Notes under the pieces: model-generated | What the model saw: only the letters and a program-made list of their open reading frames with translations | What the model was told of the DNA's origin: nothing | Database searches by the model: none | Shown here: in pieces, positions 62,192 through 64,000 of the stretch | How positions within the stretch are numbered: the stretch's first letter is position 1 | Layout: each line of letters opens with the position of its first letter | Source: Alistipes sp. | GTDB taxonomy: Bacteria; Bacteroidota; Bacteroidia; Bacteroidales; Rikenellaceae | Direction of reading: 5' to 3' | Length of the DNA stretch: 64,000 nt | NCBI GenBank assembly: GCA_020026375.1 | Contig: JAHHQN010000003.1 | Location: 62,001-126,000 of the forward strand | Made by a program: the position numbers and the translations under genes

Positions 62192-64000
62192 ATGAAGATT
62201 TTTTCTAAATTGATGCTTTTCGCTGCGGCAGCCCTCTCTATGGGTATGACTGCTTGTAGTGATGATGATCCCGTCATTCCCGATGAGATTTCGATTTCTC
62301 CCGCACAGGCTACCGTAGGCAGCAAGGGTGGTGAGGCTAAAGTAACTGTTACCAGCTCGAAAGACTGGACACTCTCTTATCAGGCTAATGACTATGTGAC
62401 TGTTTCGGCACAGGAGGGTAAGAACGGTGATGTGGTAATCTTCTCCGTTAAGGCTAATGACAAGCACGAGGACAAGACCTTCAACTACGACTTCGTATGT
62501 GGTGAGGAGAAGGCTTCTTTTGCACTGAAACTGACTCGCAAGGCAGACGATGAGCTGACCTTGAATTTCACCGAGGGTGCCAACAACTTCGAGGCAAAGG
62601 GCGGTGAGATGTCGGTTAATGTTGTAAGCTCCGAGAACTGGACTTTGCAGGGCACTTCGGATTTCGTTACTCCTTCGGCTACCGAGGGTCAGGACGGCGA
62701 CTCTGTGAAGTTTACCGTAGCAGAGAACACCGAGACCGTTGAGCGTTCGGCTGACTTCACTTTCGTATGTGGTGAGAAGAAGGTAGCTTTCCAGATCAAG
62801 CAGGCTGCTTTCGTTGAGACTCTGGAGATTGTATCCAACAAGGAGGTTCGTCACTCGTACAAGGCTGAGGACAAGTTTGCCGTAACTATCAAGACTACTG
62901 CCGAATCTCGTGCCGTATCTGCTAAGATTACTTCGGCTACCGAGGGTTGGTTGACCTACACCATCACTCGTCCGGGTAACGATGGCAACCTGATTTCTTA
63001 CTTCAAGATGACCGAGAACACCACCGGTGCTGTCCGTGTTGCTGATGTGACCATCACTACCACCAAGGGTGCTACTGCAACCATGAAGGTTTCGCAGCTG
63101 CCCAAGTCGGAGATGTCGATGGCCGATGCTGCATTCTTCGTAGGTGCCGAGGCACAGGACGATTATGCAGTGGCTCTGAACACCAACGTGCCCGAGTTGG
63201 ACGTGAAGATTGAGGGTGCCGACTGGGTAACCTACAAGAACTTCGCTGACGGCAAGCTCCACTTCAGTGTAACCGCTCTTCCCGCAGAGGTGAAGAACCG
63301 TACTTGCACCGTAACCGTAACCGAGAAGAATCCTGCCGAGAACATCGCAGCCGTATCGGTATCGTTTACCTTGACTCAGAAGGGTGCCAGCCTTATCAAC
63401 TGTGTAGCCGACATGAGAAATTCGCGTGCGTTCTTCAAAACTCTGAACAATCGTAATGCTCTGCATGACTTGAAAAAGTCAACTATTGAGTGTCTGGTAT
63501 ATATCACCGACAGGCGTACCGATGGTACTCTTTCGTCTATTATGGGTGTTGAGGGGCAGTATCTGCTCCGTATGGGTGACGCAGGTCTTCCCTGGAACCA
63601 GTTGCAGGTGGTAACTACCGACTCGTTCAATACGATTACTTCTGAGAAGATGCAGCTCAAGGAGCTGAACAAGTGGTACCACATTGCCGTTACATTCGGT
63701 ATCGGTGACATCACTGTCTTCATCAACGGTGAGCAGGTGTACAAGAAGAGCTCTTATGGTAATTATCCTTCGTTCGACATTACCAACGAGGGTAATGGCG
63801 ATGAGAATACTCGTGCATTCTGGATTGGTTACTCTTACAGCTCTGACCGTTACTTCCCCGGTTACATGTCGGAGGTACGTGTATGGAACAGAATGCTGTC
63901 AGCTGACGAAATCAAGGCCGAGAACCACTTCTACACTGTAGAGCCCAACTCTGAGGGTCTGGTAGGTTACTGGAAGTTCAACGAGGGTACCGGTAACATT
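62192..64000 (+). CDS. BACON and LamG domain lipoprotein, cut by right edge
   Basis: 603 codons visible without stop. Lipobox GMTAC (Cys22), two or more BACON-like domains (about 34-200, each with the repeated V-x-x-x-x-W pattern), further beta domains (about 205-400), and a LamG/concanavalin-like region from about 408 (WYHIAVTFGIGDITVFINGEQV, then VGYWKFNEGTG). Probably a surface glycan-binding protein for the GH18 enzymes. The start of the signal peptide resembles copy B (M-K-x-F-S-K-L). The end is outside the window. Confidence 0.85.
   Translation, partial: MKIFSKLMLFAAAALSMGMTACSDDDPVIPDEISISPAQATVGSKGGEAKVTVTSSKDWTLSYQANDYVTVSAQEGKNGDVVIFSVKANDKHEDKTFNYDFVCGEEKASFALKLTRKADDELTLNFTEGANNFEAKGGEMSVNVVSSENWTLQGTSDFVTPSATEGQDGDSVKFTVAENTETVERSADFTFVCGEKKVAFQIKQAAFVETLEIVSNKEVRHSYKAEDKFAVTIKTTAESRAVSAKITSATEGWLTYTITRPGNDGNLISYFKMTENTTGAVRVADVTITTTKGATATMKVSQLPKSEMSMADAAFFVGAEAQDDYAVALNTNVPELDVKIEGADWVTYKNFADGKLHFSVTALPAEVKNRTCTVTVTEKNPAENIAAVSVSFTLTQKGASLINCVADMRNSRAFFKTLNNRNALHDLKKSTIECLVYITDRRTDGTLSSIMGVEGQYLLRMGDAGLPWNQLQVVTTDSFNTITSEKMQLKELNKWYHIAVTFGIGDITVFINGEQVYKKSSYGNYPSFDITNEGNGDENTRAFWIGYSYSSDRYFPGYMSEVRVWNRMLSADEIKAENHFYTVEPNSEGLVGYWKFNEGTGNI

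Noticed and set aside
62183..63466. Minus-strand open frame of 427 codons at the right end
   Set aside because: The plus strand is open from 62192 to the edge with lipobox, BACON and LamG features; the minus frame is a shadow.

Overview
The window comes from a Bacteroidales bacterium. Its overall GC richness, together with the gene content, suggests Alistipes or another member of the Rikenellaceae; that genus call is inference. Supporting signs are promoters of the Bacteroidota type (TTTG, 19-20 nt, TAnnTTTG) ahead of several genes, a GldE-type protein next to the division genes, a Bat/MoxR operon, an anaerobic sulfatase-maturating enzyme, and BACON-domain surface lipoproteins with GH18 domains at the right end.

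Layout. 1-4360: exbB, then a dprA-tatD-asparaginase operon on the minus strand and a tRNA-Cys on the plus strand with its own promoter and terminator. 4494-9838: an accessory block, all on the minus strand, directly downstream of the tRNA. It holds a PD-(D/E)XK nuclease-like gene, an unknown gene with a frameshift, a WYL regulator, an ADP-ribosylglycohydrolase with a frameshift, and an AlbA_2/Schlafen-type ATPase. It also carries a perfect 25-bp palindrome and two 23-nt direct repeats that look like operators. It is the best candidate in the window for an undescribed (possibly defence or stress) module. 10047-13946: DUF4250 protein, an RSH (p)ppGpp enzyme lacking the hydrolase ED residues, and a hemolysin-III membrane protein. 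14070-15535: a three-gene cassette with a sigma70-like promoter and small proteins that look phage-derived. 15584-15979: RNase P RNA. 16060-21773: Bat operon (moxR, DUF58, DUF4381-like, TPR, batA, batB). 21888-27235: pcrA, a GT2 glycosyltransferase, nth, nrnA-like DHH. 27361-32871: GH123-like secreted enzyme, anSME, a lipoprotein phosphodiesterase, GNAT, PPTase.

32888-44163: gldE, ftsZ, ftsA, ftsQ, murC, murG (the 3' half of a dcw cluster), then yifB and dnaB. 44416-57302: comF-priA-yitT, a TIGR01212 radical SAM gene, two tandem secreted DNA/RNA nucleases, a cdd-rluA-dtd operon, a SIMPL protein, an RlmD-type rRNA methyltransferase and an unknown membrane lipoprotein. 58115-64000: two GH18 endoglycosidase paralogues and a BACON/LamG lipoprotein (cut by the right edge). 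The two GH18 genes share a 399-bp stretch with no mismatch, while the rest has diverged, a clear sign of gene conversion or recent domain transfer.

Most of the window is core housekeeping and cell-envelope content. The accessory parts are 4494-9838, 14070-15535 and 58115-64000.
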